64,000 nucleotides of DNA, taken from positions 1 to 64,000 of the forward strand of contig DUBU01000030.1 in the NCBI GenBank assembly GCA_012960155.1. The letters run 5' to 3'. The notes beneath the pieces are model-generated. The model was not told where the DNA came from, ran no database searches, and worked only from the letters and a program-made list of their open reading frames with translations. The position numbers and the translations under genes were made by a program. Origin of the DNA: Micavibrio sp. Lineage in GTDB: Bacteria; Pseudomonadota; Alphaproteobacteria; Micavibrionales; Micavibrionaceae. Below are positions 50,501 through 59,693 of this stretch, piece by piece; positions within the stretch are counted from its first letter, which is position 1; each line of letters opens with the position of its first letter.

Positions 50501-50538
50501 GTAATCAATGTCCGTAATGTCAGTTTTATTACGTTCAT
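47524..50538 (-). CDS. Secreted LamG/DUF1554 protein
   Basis: 1,004 residues. Signal peptide to about 26 (SYA). LamG 1 about 32-245, Cys module 244-268 (YYCDGTDW), LamG 2 about 270-490 with the WHTNKGASPGFTENG tail. Residues about 510-690 match DUF1554 well: GDFICQQEAAAAGLPG, YNAWLSG, VWTNVNSNG, HCLDWTSS and a closing LHIYCF. Then a Cys module (690-722), LamG 3 (about 734-955) and a final DNGC...QYCNGEYW module. The start overlaps the previous stop by one base (TAATG). DUF1554 is a C-type-lectin-like or endostatin-like fold in described families, so a binding role is likely but untested. Confidence 0.86.
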   Translation of the reverse strand: MNVIKLTLRTLITAGLMAFAAAPSYAQNCGVPSTDGLVGYWMLDETSGTTATDSSGNGNNGTMSGGLDPATASLQGIVQNALSFAGGVGQIDVANESNFDFTTSFSVALWMRVDGFSSQYETLFSKGGMISLGRDNYTSNMVFHVVGTANSTWSLYPIDDGVWHHVVAVYDADATDGIIYIDGVEEARETAATGTPSTDNNPLVIGRHATIDFRNFSGDLDEVRVYNRALSAQEIGQLYSYGMGKEGVLTFSEQDKTMYYCDGTDWVAMGGSGYVPNAVHFGGGSDQLLENSFGLSEPTLITGAFWIRRDPNNLGTSQAIIHTRSGTGEYFRVRFNTSNELVLDGQETGVGVYNLLARSDPITDGSWHHVLFSIDSTNRSLDQIYVDDLDVTSSQSATYTAFGGGEIVSIGSFNTGTERLYADLADLWVDFDNYIDWSVEANRRKFIDARGLPVNLGADGSNVIGTPPDIFLSGDTANWHTNKGASPGFTENGALTQASFAKTSETMHLYDQYYAFVSDTLPNGDLLSEAQGRGYSGDDGVLAGDFICQQEAAAAGLPGVYNAWLSGPAADGNAPLDKFYQSSVPYVMPNVPTFTQVANNWGDLVNGNIDNEIQYMADGTVHSGDSNVWTNVNSNGTADGTEHCLDWTSSSSGNSGRRGRATNTDGNWSDNGSTNCDEANLHIYCFQQPEVGCADPAGQAGQINYNQNLSVMQYCDGYNWVAMGPIGGAPVTGSLIGHWALDETSGASAPDTSGSGFTGTLENMENEDWVYGVDSNALLFDGNNERVVIASNASFDIATGGSFSQFNWFKKTSDCGANSGGDNEVMVTRWGGGFTDRTWWFGCDVDTDELEINFYGSATSISVNGPVIDDGLWHYGGWVYDGSVGEVRLYLDGELVNRQAYTLDANMNVANPVCIGGYDSTCSDSRFFFDGLIDDVRIYNRALSTTEVNQLYNYMLSDGLGDVDNGCANAGSITGATAEGIMLYNTDNNVLQYCNGEYWVGVGK

Positions 50539-52235
50539 TACTGCCTCTTTCCGATTGCGCGCCAGTTAGCTCCATCGCAGTACTGCAAGACATTATGGTC
50601 TGCGTTGTACAGAATGTCGCCACGGTCGCCTACCGGGCCGCTACAGGTAAAATCAAAACCACCTGTACACCAAGCACCATCAGCGTCACCCGTACCGTTG
50701 CCAATGTAAACCTGGAACCAGAAACCTGTTCCCGTTCCGGAGAAACCGTTGCTGCCACTACCACTAGAATTACCGCCAGGACCTGTGATGTCATAGAAGA
50801 CCGTACTGCCATTGCCATAAATACAAACTGTACCATCCGTTAGCGCATTATCTGTGCAGTACTGCTCTCCGCTGCTTGTGGCAGAGGTGCAGATTGATCG
50901 CAGCTGATCATCCGGACCATCATCAAAATAAAGGCAGTTCACGCCTTCGCCTTCAATCGCGGTAACTTCCTTTTCGGCGCACATACCCGCATAATTTCCA
51001 AAAGCAGCACCTGTTGGTGAGCCGTCTTTGAAACTACAGGTTCCACCCGACGAATATTCGCAACACTGATTACCGTAAGTCCCTGCCCATGTTTCACATT
51101 GTGACTGACAGGCTGCAGCTCCGATTGCGGCAGAGTCCAAAGTTGTGCCCGTGCAAAGAGCAAACATCCCTAAAGAACAGTTTGTTTCTGCGCCGCAATT
51201 CGGTGATCCGCCCGCGCCGGCAGTATCCGCCATGGCACGCCAGCTAAAGCCGTCACAATAAACAGGAGCTTGCGCAGAGTTTGAATAGCTTAACGCACCC
51301 TCCTCTGTACATCGATCAGAGGGATGAATTCTGCCGCCCGACATATCACATCCGAAGTTGTATATGCTGGATATCTGCGATGCACTGAGTTCGGCATCAA
51401 AAATACAGGCTTCGTCAATATAGCCGTCAAAATTTCCATTACCAGTGCCGCTTTCACCGCCAATCGTCAGACTATACGCTGTATCATCATATGTACCGCC
51501 AGTGGTCCCGCCCGAGCCACTGCCTGAAGTCGCGCCATTTAAATACACCGTAAGGCCCGTTGTCCCTGAAGTATCACCATCCCACGATGCACAAACATGC
51601 TGCCATGTATTTAACTGTATGGTCGGGCTGGTAATACTGCGCCAATCTGCGCCATTTGTTCTGAAGGCAATGTACGCCGAGCTAGCATCAACATACTGCA
51701 AATACATATTCCAGCCTGACGTGCCGTCTACAGCAGTCTTATCAAAAATTTTAGCACTTGGGTTTGTGAAGCTCTGCGGGTATATCCAAGCGCATGCCGT
51801 TTTAGCGCCTGTATTATTTATAGAAGCGGCTGGAGAGACAGTGAGCTCATTATTACTTGCCGCGGTAAAATCCAGTGCGCCGAATAGATACCCTGTTACC
51901 TCGGACAATACCGCACTGGGCGTCGCATCGTTAGATGTGCCGGAATCGTCAGGAATAGTAGCGGCATAATTATCCATACGCCAGTACCCAACCATATTTG
52001 GCACTGTTACGACACCTGTCGAAGTACTGCTTTCATCAGAACTTACCGCGATCCAATCAGTATCATCGCAATATTGTAGAACAGAATGGTTAGAATTATA
52101 GAGTACTTCGCCAGCGTTACCTGCGGGTCCCGTGCACACAGCATGGGCGTGAGAGCTTAATAGCAGAATCGTGAGAAAGCACAGAAGCTGCGGCAAAGTC
52201 TTGATCAGGCTGTATGGAAGAACGGTTTCCTTCAC
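50538..52235 (-). CDS. Short secreted LamG protein with cysteine-rich domain
   Basis: 565 residues, the shortest of the family. GTG start at 52235, supported by AGGAGGGG four bases upstream, the best ribosome site in the operon. Signal peptide to about 32 (AHA). Cys module (33-62, QYCDDTDW), one LamG domain (about 77-305), a second Cys module (305-335, VYCDGFSW), then an unrecognised region of about 190 residues with some 14 cysteines, including QCCEYSSGGTC, and a Ser/Gly-rich stretch, and the closing module QYCDGANW. The Cys-rich block stands where others have DUF1554 or DUF1566. First gene after the fibre, only 9 bases away. Confidence 0.85.
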   Translation of the reverse strand: MKETVLPYSLIKTLPQLLCFLTILLLSSHAHAVCTGPAGNAGEVLYNSNHSVLQYCDDTDWIAVSSDESSTSTGVVTVPNMVGYWRMDNYAATIPDDSGTSNDATPSAVLSEVTGYLFGALDFTAASNNELTVSPAASINNTGAKTACAWIYPQSFTNPSAKIFDKTAVDGTSGWNMYLQYVDASSAYIAFRTNGADWRSITSPTIQLNTWQHVCASWDGDTSGTTGLTVYLNGATSGSGSGGTTGGTYDDTAYSLTIGGESGTGNGNFDGYIDEACIFDAELSASQISSIYNFGCDMSGGRIHPSDRCTEEGALSYSNSAQAPVYCDGFSWRAMADTAGAGGSPNCGAETNCSLGMFALCTGTTLDSAAIGAAACQSQCETWAGTYGNQCCEYSSGGTCSFKDGSPTGAAFGNYAGMCAEKEVTAIEGEGVNCLYFDDGPDDQLRSICTSATSSGEQYCTDNALTDGTVCIYGNGSTVFYDITGPGGNSSGSGSNGFSGTGTGFWFQVYIGNGTGDADGAWCTGGFDFTCSGPVGDRGDILYNADHNVLQYCDGANWRAIGKRQ

Positions 52236-52244
52236 GTACCCCTC

Positions 52245-55200
52245 CTAACCCTGCTTGTGTTGACGATGCCTCAGAATACCACCAACCATGAAGAATATTG
52301 AGGAGAAGCCGAACAGAAGTGCGATTGTCCACAGACCAATTTGAGCTTTATCAATGCCGTAGCCTGTATGCGCCTTCAGACCGTTTACCTCGCGCATGAT
52401 GTCGTCTTTGAATTCGGCTTGCGCCAGCTTCATTTCAGTGATCTCTGCACGCAGAGCATCATTTTCAGACTTCAGTTCTTTTGATGCCTCGATCAGTGGG
52501 GCAATAAAGCCTACGTAGTTTACAGACTTCGTGCCCATTTCATCATTGGCAGTGCGTACCAATTCAGGGAATACTTTTTCTACTTCCTGCGCCATCACAC
52601 CCAGTTCCAACTGACCTTTTTCGTCATTGATCATGCGGAAGCTGTATGTATCAATTTGTGACAGGCGGCCGATGATCTCGTTCGCATCCAGCGGCGCAAT
52701 ATCTTTCTTCAAACGCATATCTGAAACGTCAGTCAATGTACCTGTATATTCAATATCACCTGTCACATCCAGCGCTGCATTAGGTGTACTGTTGTTAATA
52801 CCGATATGCGCTCCTGCGTTATACATGCCAGAACCGTAAATTACGTTACCAATATTCATTTCATTAGCGGCATTAGCACCCGACACATCGACATTTGCAC
52901 CGATAATAATATTGGACGAACCATTTCGCAGCGATAAACCAGTCTGATAACCTAACATCACGTTGTTGCTTGTCGTTGAGCCTTGAACATCTCTGGCAGA
53001 ACGCGAACCGATAAATACGTTATTGTCACCACCGTGATCATAATCTCCGCTAAATCCGCCTTGGAATGCAGCCTGACCAACCACCACGTTGTTATAACCA
53101 GCCATATACGAGCCCGCACCATCACCAACACCTACGTTGTCGTTACCACCGCCACCATTTGATGCGAACATTGCGATGCTACCAACGGCGGTATTGCGAT
53201 CGCCAGGGAAGTTTTCTAAAGCTTCATTACCGATTGCTGTAAGACCTGAGCCTTGTGTTACATATCTAGCAGCCTCTGTACCCACCGCGACAATTGCCTG
53301 CCATTGGTTGGCCGCATCATAGTTCTCTGCGGCGTACGCACCGAAAGCTGTCGCGTGATTTGAGACATCATTACTTGCTAGCGCGTTATAACCGACAGCA
53401 GTATTATTTTGCGCCGTTGTGGTGCCCGCACCTGATCCGGAGCCAATAAACATATTTGCATTAGCATAGTCTGTAGTTGCATCACTTAGGTCATTCACAG
53501 CACCGCCGCCGCCACCGCCAGAGCCAGCAACCCAGTTACCTGAACCCGCGCTATACATCAGTACCTGACCATCTGATACGCCTGATACATCGACATCTGC
53601 CAAGCCACCCAATGCTGTCGAGCTTCCGCTTGCGCTGATAAATGTCGGGGCACTTAAGCCTGATACAGGCTGAATAATAATTGAGTTGGATACGCGGATA
53701 TCACCGACAACATCAAGTTCAGCTGCTGGTGAGGCTGTACCGATACCCACTGTTGGGGAGCCGGACGTGTAGTAGATTGCGTCGCCAGAACCTGCAGTCC
53801 ACAGGCTGTCTCCACCGCCGCCACCTGCTGAAGCGGATGGCACCCAGTTTGTACCATTCCAAGACAATACGTCATTTGTGCTTGGTGAGCCTGCCAGAAC
53901 ATCGCTTAGCGCGTTCAGAGACATACCCGTCGGAGCAGACACGGATGCTACGCTGCCGACTTTCATGCCACCGTAAGAAGAATTGTATTCAATATAACCA
54001 CCGGCATCCGTCCACAGGCCTGTACCTGATGCCACGCCAGTTACCCAGCTACCACTGCCTGCGCTGTACATCAAGACTTCGCCGTCCACGACACCTGCTG
54101 TGTCTACATCAGTCAGATCGTTCAGTGCGCCGACAGCACTGCCAGCTGACATATATGTTGGCGCGTCGCCTGCAATCTGCCCCATCATCAGCATGCCTGT
54201 CAGATTGATGTCGCCAGCGACGTCCAGCTCAACTGAAGGCGTTGCTGTACCGATACCAACTGTCGGCGAACCTGAGTTATAGAAGATTGAATCGCCACCT
54301 GCGCTCGACCATAGGCCCGCACTATTAGCATCAACATTCACCCATTGTGAGCCGTCGTAAGTCAGGATCTGTCCTGATGATACGGACGAAATGCTTGTGT
54401 CGGTCAGAGCGACCAGTGATGTTGCGTTAGACACAGCCACTGCACCTGCAGGAGCTGCTGCACCTGTTACACTAGCAACTCTCATACTGCCGAGTGCGGA
54501 GTTATATTCGATGTAACCGCTACCGCTATCTGTCCAAACGCCTGCATCTGCGACATCTACAAATTCAAGGCCTGTTGCGCCGCTGTTCACAACAACCATC
54601 TGACCTGCCGCGCCTGTGTAGTTTACAGGTGTATCTGATAGACCTGTAAAGGCTGTTGAACCACTGCCACCTGCACCCGCAGCCACAGCACCGACAGGGG
54701 CTGCAAGGCCTGTTGTACCACCAATATTCACGATGCTGTCTACGCTCAGCGTGCCGCTAGCAACGTTAAAGTTAAGGCCACTGACCGCACCAAGCTCACC
54801 GCCACTATTAAATTGCAGATCTCCTTCTGCACCCGCTGTTGATACGGAGCCTGCGGATGTCGCAAAAGATTCCCAAATTGTACCATTAAAGTATTCGACC
54901 GTATTTGACGTGCTGCTGTAACGAAGCATACCCGCTTCTCCAGTCGGACGCTGCGCATCTGTACCAACAGGCAGGACAATCGCGCCAGTGCTTATAAAAC
55001 GGACGGTACCATCAGAATGAATTCTCATTCTTTCGCCGTAATTACCGAAACCATTTATTGTCTCAAACACAATATCAGCCTTACGGTCTGTGCCAGATGT
55101 CCAACTGCCTGCAGTGGCAGATGTCATCACACTTATCTGCGCTGCATTTACCCAGTTACTATTAGTGGAACCGTAGAATCGTAGGCCACCAATCTTGTCC

Positions 55201-58200
55201 CCTGAGTTTACAGCAGAGAATGGTGCTCCTTCTGTGCCTCTGGATCTCCAGAAATTAATATCTGCACCACTTAATGCACCTGATGTAGAATATGAATACA
55301 TAGACATATCCTGATTATCACCAGCAATAGTAATAAAATCAGACGGAACTGCTGTGCCAATACCTAGCCCTGCGCTAGTAAAGACAAAACCACTGTCGGT
55401 GGCCATGTTGCCGCCGCTGTTAAACTGAATTTCTCGATCAGAGCCTGCTGCACCTACGCTGCCACCACCAACCGTACCGGCAACCCAAACACCTGACGCG
55501 CTGTCGTAGATCAGTGCTTGGCCACCTGTTGGTGATGCGCTGACATCGCCCAGATCGTTCAGGTCGATTGTGTTCGGCGCAGGTTCGCCAGTGACTGTCT
55601 CAATAATTTGATCTGTGAATTCGATAGCTGTTTCACCGCTATTCACACGGGCAAAACGTCCGCCCTGGCCACTAAATGTAGCCGGTGTATCTGTTAATCC
55701 TACGAAGTCAGTTGATACTGCTGCAGGCACCCAAGTACCAGACGCACTATCATATGTCAGCACCTCTTGATCACTTACGCCTGTAGTATCAACATCGGTC
55801 AGGTCGTTTAGAGTACCGATCGCAGCGCCCGTCAGAATATCCTGCCAACTGTCCGCTTGGTAACCTTCGAAACGACCTGATGTGCTGTTGTAGCGGATCA
55901 TACCGTTGATAGCTGTTGTGCCAGCCAGCGTACCTGGACGGGTAGTGTTATCACCAGAAGGCAAACGCAGCGCACCTGTACCACCAATGAAGAGTTCGCC
56001 CGTAACCGTAGAGCCGTAGAAGACATTACCAATATTAACGTAGCTGTCTTCATAACCTGTCGGCAACTGGACACCCGCACCTAACAAAATATTTCCGGAA
56101 CCAAACATTACATCCGTACCTGCATTGGCACCGATGATGACGTTATTATCGGCACCATTACGAACATTTTGACCCGCGGCATAACCCAAGAACACGCCAA
56201 GGTTTGCATCACCGTTGCCGATACCATTACCTTGGCCCGCCAATTCGCCGACTGCCACGTTATAGGAGCCTGTTTGGTTTTCATTCAGCGCGTTAACACC
56301 TAGCACTGTGTTATTGCCACCTATGGTCAACCGACTGCCAGCATATGAACCTAAGGCCACGTTATTTTGTCCGGAAGTTAAAGCTGTCAATGCCTGCTGG
56401 CCAACACCGGTGTTGTAGCTGCCCGTTGAATTCGCCAAACTTCCGCGACCGATTGCCACATTGAAAATACCTTGGCTGCTATATCGCAACGTATTTGCAC
56501 CGATTGCGATGTTTGAGTAACCTGTCGTATTATCAGCCAAAGCGAAGGAACCGATAGCCACATTCTGGTAGCCTGTTGTGCTGGATGACAAGGCAAGTTC
56601 ACCAATACCAACGTTGTAATTGTCGCTGAGATCGTCGCTTAGACCTGCGCTGTTACCCAAGAACACACTAAAGCCACCTGTACGACCATCGGTCAAATCA
56701 TCAATCTCATTCACACCAGAGCCAAGAGACACTATTTCCCAATCATTGCCAGAGTCCGCACAGAAGCTAAATGAGTTTGTAGCGCTATCAAAGCGGATCG
56801 CACCTTCGCGTGCGGCGTCACAAGACTCATTGCCGTATGCGATTTTAAGTGTGCCGTCTACATCAATTTTTGTAGCAGGACTTGCCTGACCAATACCCAC
56901 AGAGCCATCAAAGAAATTCTTACCGCCCGAGCTGTAGATCACGAAACTGTCGGCTGCTTGCACAGTGTTTTCAAGATATAAACCGTACGCATTTGCAACA
57001 CTACCACCTGCAACCTCTGTGGATGATAACGTACTCTTGATACCATACAGGTTAACTACACTGCCTGAACCGCCTAGAGCAGCAGCATAGGTATAATTAC
57101 TAATGCCGGATACATCACCTGTCACTGCTCTATTATTAATGGCCACGGTTGTATCAAAATCAGCGTTTTCATAACCTGCAATTGATGGGTTACTTGATGA
57201 TAGTGTTGGTGAAGAAGATACCCACATTGTGCGCTCTTCTGCGTTACCGTTGTAAACCACATCCAGTATAGCTTCAGGCGTGTTGCTACCAACACCAAGA
57301 CGACCAGCACTTGTGTAAACAAGATTTGATGATGCTGCGAAGTTACCACCGCTATTAAACTGGATACCGCGATCCGGCGCACCTGCACCACCTAGGCCAA
57401 GCGCTACAGATTCCCAACCTGTGCCAGAGTCCGCACAGAAGCTGAACGTATTTGCACCGCTATCAAAACGGATTGCACCTTCGCGCGCAGCATCACAGGC
57501 TTCTCCGCCATAAGCGATTTTAATTGTGCCATCCATATCGAGCTGTGTGGCAGCTGCTGCTACGTTCATGCCAGAACCTGATCGCAACACAAGATTACCA
57601 CCGACAATCGCCAATACCTGTTCTGCCGACACATTTGTGTTGTCTTGCTGACCGAAGAAAACACCCATACTACGATTGCCACTTACCATCGGATTATTAG
57701 CTGTCGCGGCATCACCGAGACCGAACGCAATTGAATAGTTACCGAGTCCCGGCGTATTTCGATCAGCAAATGTGGCAGGCGTACTTGTCAGACCGCTGCC
57801 GTCGCCCGCAGTAACATCATAACCAATTGCAGTACTGTTAAAGCCACTTGCAGTTGTGAAGTTACCCATTGTCGTACTTTGATCACCACGCGCGAATGTG
57901 TAGTTACCAAAGGCTGTACTTCTCAGCCCCTCAGCCAGTGTATCCAAGCCAAAGGCAACAGACTGATCCCCAGTTGCTTCGTTGCTAGAACCCATAGCCA
58001 TTGCGTACTGACCACTCACAAGATGCGATGAGCCAAATGCCGCACTGTAGTTGCCCGTCACATTGTTAATAGAACCTGCCGCAAACCCGTAATCTGCAGA
58101 CACCATGTTGTTGTAACCAAAGGCAGCACTAAAACTACCTGCACTTGTGTAATCCCACTGAGCACCATCTACAAAACCTGCACGGAATGCAGAGCTTGAG

Positions 58201-59693
58201 GCGTCGAAATACATACGGCTGTCATTGCTAGCCGAGCCTGTATCATTGATCTGGCTTGAGCCGACGATAAAGTCGCCTGCTGAAGTATATGTGAAGTTTG
58301 CATCCGCCGCGAAGTTGCCACCGCTATTAAACTGAATACCGCGGTCCGGTGCGCCTGCACCGCCTAGACCAAGCGAGACAGCTTCCCAACCTGTCCCAGA
58401 GTCCGCACAGAAGCTGAACGTATTTGCACCGCTATCAAAACGGATTGCACCTTCGCGGTCAGCATCACAAGCTTCGTTGCCATATGCGATTTTAATTGTG
58501 CCATCGATTTCGAGCGCTGTATCTGCGGACAAGTTCGTCGCTGGAATTTTCGGATCAATTACCATCGACCCACCGAACAGACCCATTGTATTTGCATCTG
58601 CCAAGACAACACCGCCATCCTGATCACCCATGAAAATACCCAAAGATTCATCGCCCGTAATAGTCGGGTGTACCGCAGGGCGGTTAGCGAATGTAATCAG
58701 GCCAACAGCCATTGAGCCTTCACCCACGCTGTGGTCAACAGCCACATCATTGGCGTCCAGAATTCCGTCACCCGCAGTCACTGCATTACCGATTGCCGTA
58801 CTAAATCGTCCACTTGCTACCGTCTGAATACCCATTACGGTACTTGCAGGTGCCGCCGCAATAGTGTTGTTACCTAATGCCACACTTGTACCACCACTGG
58901 CTGTCGGACCGGAACCTATTGCAATACTGCTTCCTGCGCTGGCCACAGCACCACTACCCATGGCAAAACTAGCATCTCCGCTGGCAACTGAACTACCGCC
59001 CATTGCCACACTGCGCATTCCGCTTGCAATTGTTCTATCGCCCATAGCAACACTAAATGAGCCAGAACTTGTATAATTCCATTGGGCTTCCATTGCACGA
59101 CCAGCACGGAAGGCGCCTGTCGAAACATCGAAGTACATACGATAATCTTCGTTGCCCGTACCTGTATCTTCAATCTGGTATGAACCAACGATGAAGTCAC
59201 CTGCTGAAGTATATGTGAAGTTTGCATCCGCCGCGAAGTTGCCACCGCTATTAAACTGGATACCGCGATCAGGTGCGCCTGCACCACCTAGGCCAAGCGA
59301 GACAGATTCCCAACCTGTGCCAGAGTCCGCACAGAAGCTGAACGTATTTGCACCGCTATCAAAACGGATGGCACCTTCGCGGTCAGCATCACAAGCTTCG
59401 TTGCCATATGCAATTTTAAGAGTGCCATCCACTTCCAGTTTTGTTCTGGCTGACCTTAACAGCTGGTTACCGATCAGAACATCGCCGCCCTTATCGATGT
59501 TCATTACTGGCTCGCCTGCGTTAGAAGCTCCGTCAAAATATCTTAGAGCCAAATCACCCTGCAAATTGGCGCTAGGCGCAGACTCACCAACACCATAGAA
59601 CATCCAGCCCGTATTGCCGCCACTTGGGTTTTCTAAAGTTACGCCAAGCATCACCGACAGGACGGCTTGGGGAGATTGCCAAACCAGCAGCAA
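52245..59693 (-). CDS. Giant fibre protein, C-terminal part: YadA-like heads, S74 chaperone, membrane segment
   Basis: 2,482-residue frame that continues the upstream frame after a +1 shift; its own first codon would be a TTG without a ribosome site, so it is not a separate gene. It contains four copies of an about 45-residue module (KIAYGNEACDA ... FSFCADSG), head repeats of the S-x-A-x-G-x-x-T-x-A-S-G type, many loop-like stretches ending LTDVDTTGVSDGQVL, and stalk repeats. Peptidase S74 chaperone starts at Ser2324 (SDMRLKKDI), with LGVMAQEVEKVFPELV, then a coiled coil (about 2403-2437), a membrane helix (about 2454-2473) and a basic tail RHRQHKQG. Known S74 domains trimerise fibres and may self-cleave before the Ser. 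Surface adhesin is inferred. Confidence 0.85.
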   Translation of the reverse strand: MLLVWQSPQAVLSVMLGVTLENPSGGNTGWMFYGVGESAPSANLQGDLALRYFDGASNAGEPVMNIDKGGDVLIGNQLLRSARTKLEVDGTLKIAYGNEACDADREGAIRFDSGANTFSFCADSGTGWESVSLGLGGAGAPDRGIQFNSGGNFAADANFTYTSAGDFIVGSYQIEDTGTGNEDYRMYFDVSTGAFRAGRAMEAQWNYTSSGSFSVAMGDRTIASGMRSVAMGGSSVASGDASFAMGSGAVASAGSSIAIGSGPTASGGTSVALGNNTIAAAPASTVMGIQTVASGRFSTAIGNAVTAGDGILDANDVAVDHSVGEGSMAVGLITFANRPAVHPTITGDESLGIFMGDQDGGVVLADANTMGLFGGSMVIDPKIPATNLSADTALEIDGTIKIAYGNEACDADREGAIRFDSGANTFSFCADSGTGWEAVSLGLGGAGAPDRGIQFNSGGNFAADANFTYTSAGDFIVGSSQINDTGSASNDSRMYFDASSSAFRAGFVDGAQWDYTSAGSFSAAFGYNNMVSADYGFAAGSINNVTGNYSAAFGSSHLVSGQYAMAMGSSNEATGDQSVAFGLDTLAEGLRSTAFGNYTFARGDQSTTMGNFTTASGFNSTAIGYDVTAGDGSGLTSTPATFADRNTPGLGNYSIAFGLGDAATANNPMVSGNRSMGVFFGQQDNTNVSAEQVLAIVGGNLVLRSGSGMNVAAAATQLDMDGTIKIAYGGEACDAAREGAIRFDSGANTFSFCADSGTGWESVALGLGGAGAPDRGIQFNSGGNFAASSNLVYTSAGRLGVGSNTPEAILDVVYNGNAEERTMWVSSSPTLSSSNPSIAGYENADFDTTVAINNRAVTGDVSGISNYTYAAALGGSGSVVNLYGIKSTLSSTEVAGGSVANAYGLYLENTVQAADSFVIYSSGGKNFFDGSVGIGQASPATKIDVDGTLKIAYGNESCDAAREGAIRFDSATNSFSFCADSGNDWEIVSLGSGVNEIDDLTDGRTGGFSVFLGNSAGLSDDLSDNYNVGIGELALSSSTTGYQNVAIGSFALADNTTGYSNIAIGANTLRYSSQGIFNVAIGRGSLANSTGSYNTGVGQQALTALTSGQNNVALGSYAGSRLTIGGNNTVLGVNALNENQTGSYNVAVGELAGQGNGIGNGDANLGVFLGYAAGQNVRNGADNNVIIGANAGTDVMFGSGNILLGAGVQLPTGYEDSYVNIGNVFYGSTVTGELFIGGTGALRLPSGDNTTRPGTLAGTTAINGMIRYNSTSGRFEGYQADSWQDILTGAAIGTLNDLTDVDTTGVSDQEVLTYDSASGTWVPAAVSTDFVGLTDTPATFSGQGGRFARVNSGETAIEFTDQIIETVTGEPAPNTIDLNDLGDVSASPTGGQALIYDSASGVWVAGTVGGGSVGAAGSDREIQFNSGGNMATDSGFVFTSAGLGIGTAVPSDFITIAGDNQDMSMYSYSTSGALSGADINFWRSRGTEGAPFSAVNSGDKIGGLRFYGSTNSNWVNAAQISVMTSATAGSWTSGTDRKADIVFETINGFGNYGERMRIHSDGTVRFISTGAIVLPVGTDAQRPTGEAGMLRYSSTSNTVEYFNGTIWESFATSAGSVSTAGAEGDLQFNSGGELGAVSGLNFNVASGTLSVDSIVNIGGTTGLAAPVGAVAAGAGGSGSTAFTGLSDTPVNYTGAAGQMVVVNSGATGLEFVDVADAGVWTDSGSGYIEYNSALGSMRVASVTGAAAPAGAVAVSNATSLVALTDTSISSVSSGQILTYDGSQWVNVDANSAGLWSSAGGDSIFYNSGSPTVGIGTATPSVELDVAGDINLTGMLMMGQIAGDAPTYMSAGSAVGALNDLTDVDTAGVVDGEVLMYSAGSGSWVTGVASGTGLWTDAGGYIEYNSSYGGMKVGSVASVSAPTGMSLNALSDVLAGSPSTNDVLSWNGTNWVPSASAGGGGGDSLWTAGSGDAIYYTSGSPTVGIGTASPAAELDVVGDIRVSNSIIIQPVSGLSAPTFISASGSSTALGGLADVDVSGVSDGQVLMYSAGSGNWVAGSGGGGGGAVNDLSDATTDYANANMFIGSGSGAGTTTAQNNTAVGYNALASNDVSNHATAFGAYAAENYDAANQWQAIVAVGTEAARYVTQGSGLTAIGNEALENFPGDRNTAVGSIAMFASNGGGGNDNVGVGDGAGSYMAGYNNVVVGQAAFQGGFSGDYDHGGDNNVFIGSRSARDVQGSTTSNNVMLGYQTGLSLRNGSSNIIIGANVDVSGANAANEMNIGNVIYGSGMYNAGAHIGINNSTPNAALDVTGDIEYTGTLTDVSDMRLKKDIAPLDANEIIGRLSQIDTYSFRMINDEKGQLELGVMAQEVEKVFPELVRTANDEMGTKSVNYVGFIAPLIEASKELKSENDALRAEITEMKLAQAEFKDDIMREVNGLKAHTGYGIDKAQIGLWTIALLFGFSSIFFMVGGILRHRQHKQG
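57341..59430 (-). repeat. About 200-bp near-identical DNA repeats in the fibre gene
   Basis: Three copies at about 57341-57537, 58309-58509 and 59230-59430, spaced about 920-970 bases, encode the module with KIAYG, REGAIRFD and FSFCADSGTGW. Long stretches of 30-50 bases are identical at the DNA level, so homologous recombination could add or remove whole units. Confidence 0.75.

Noticed and set aside
59584..59693. Two separate overlapping fibre genes
   Set aside because: The downstream frame would need a TTG without a ribosome site inside sequence that is fibre-like only after a one-base shift.
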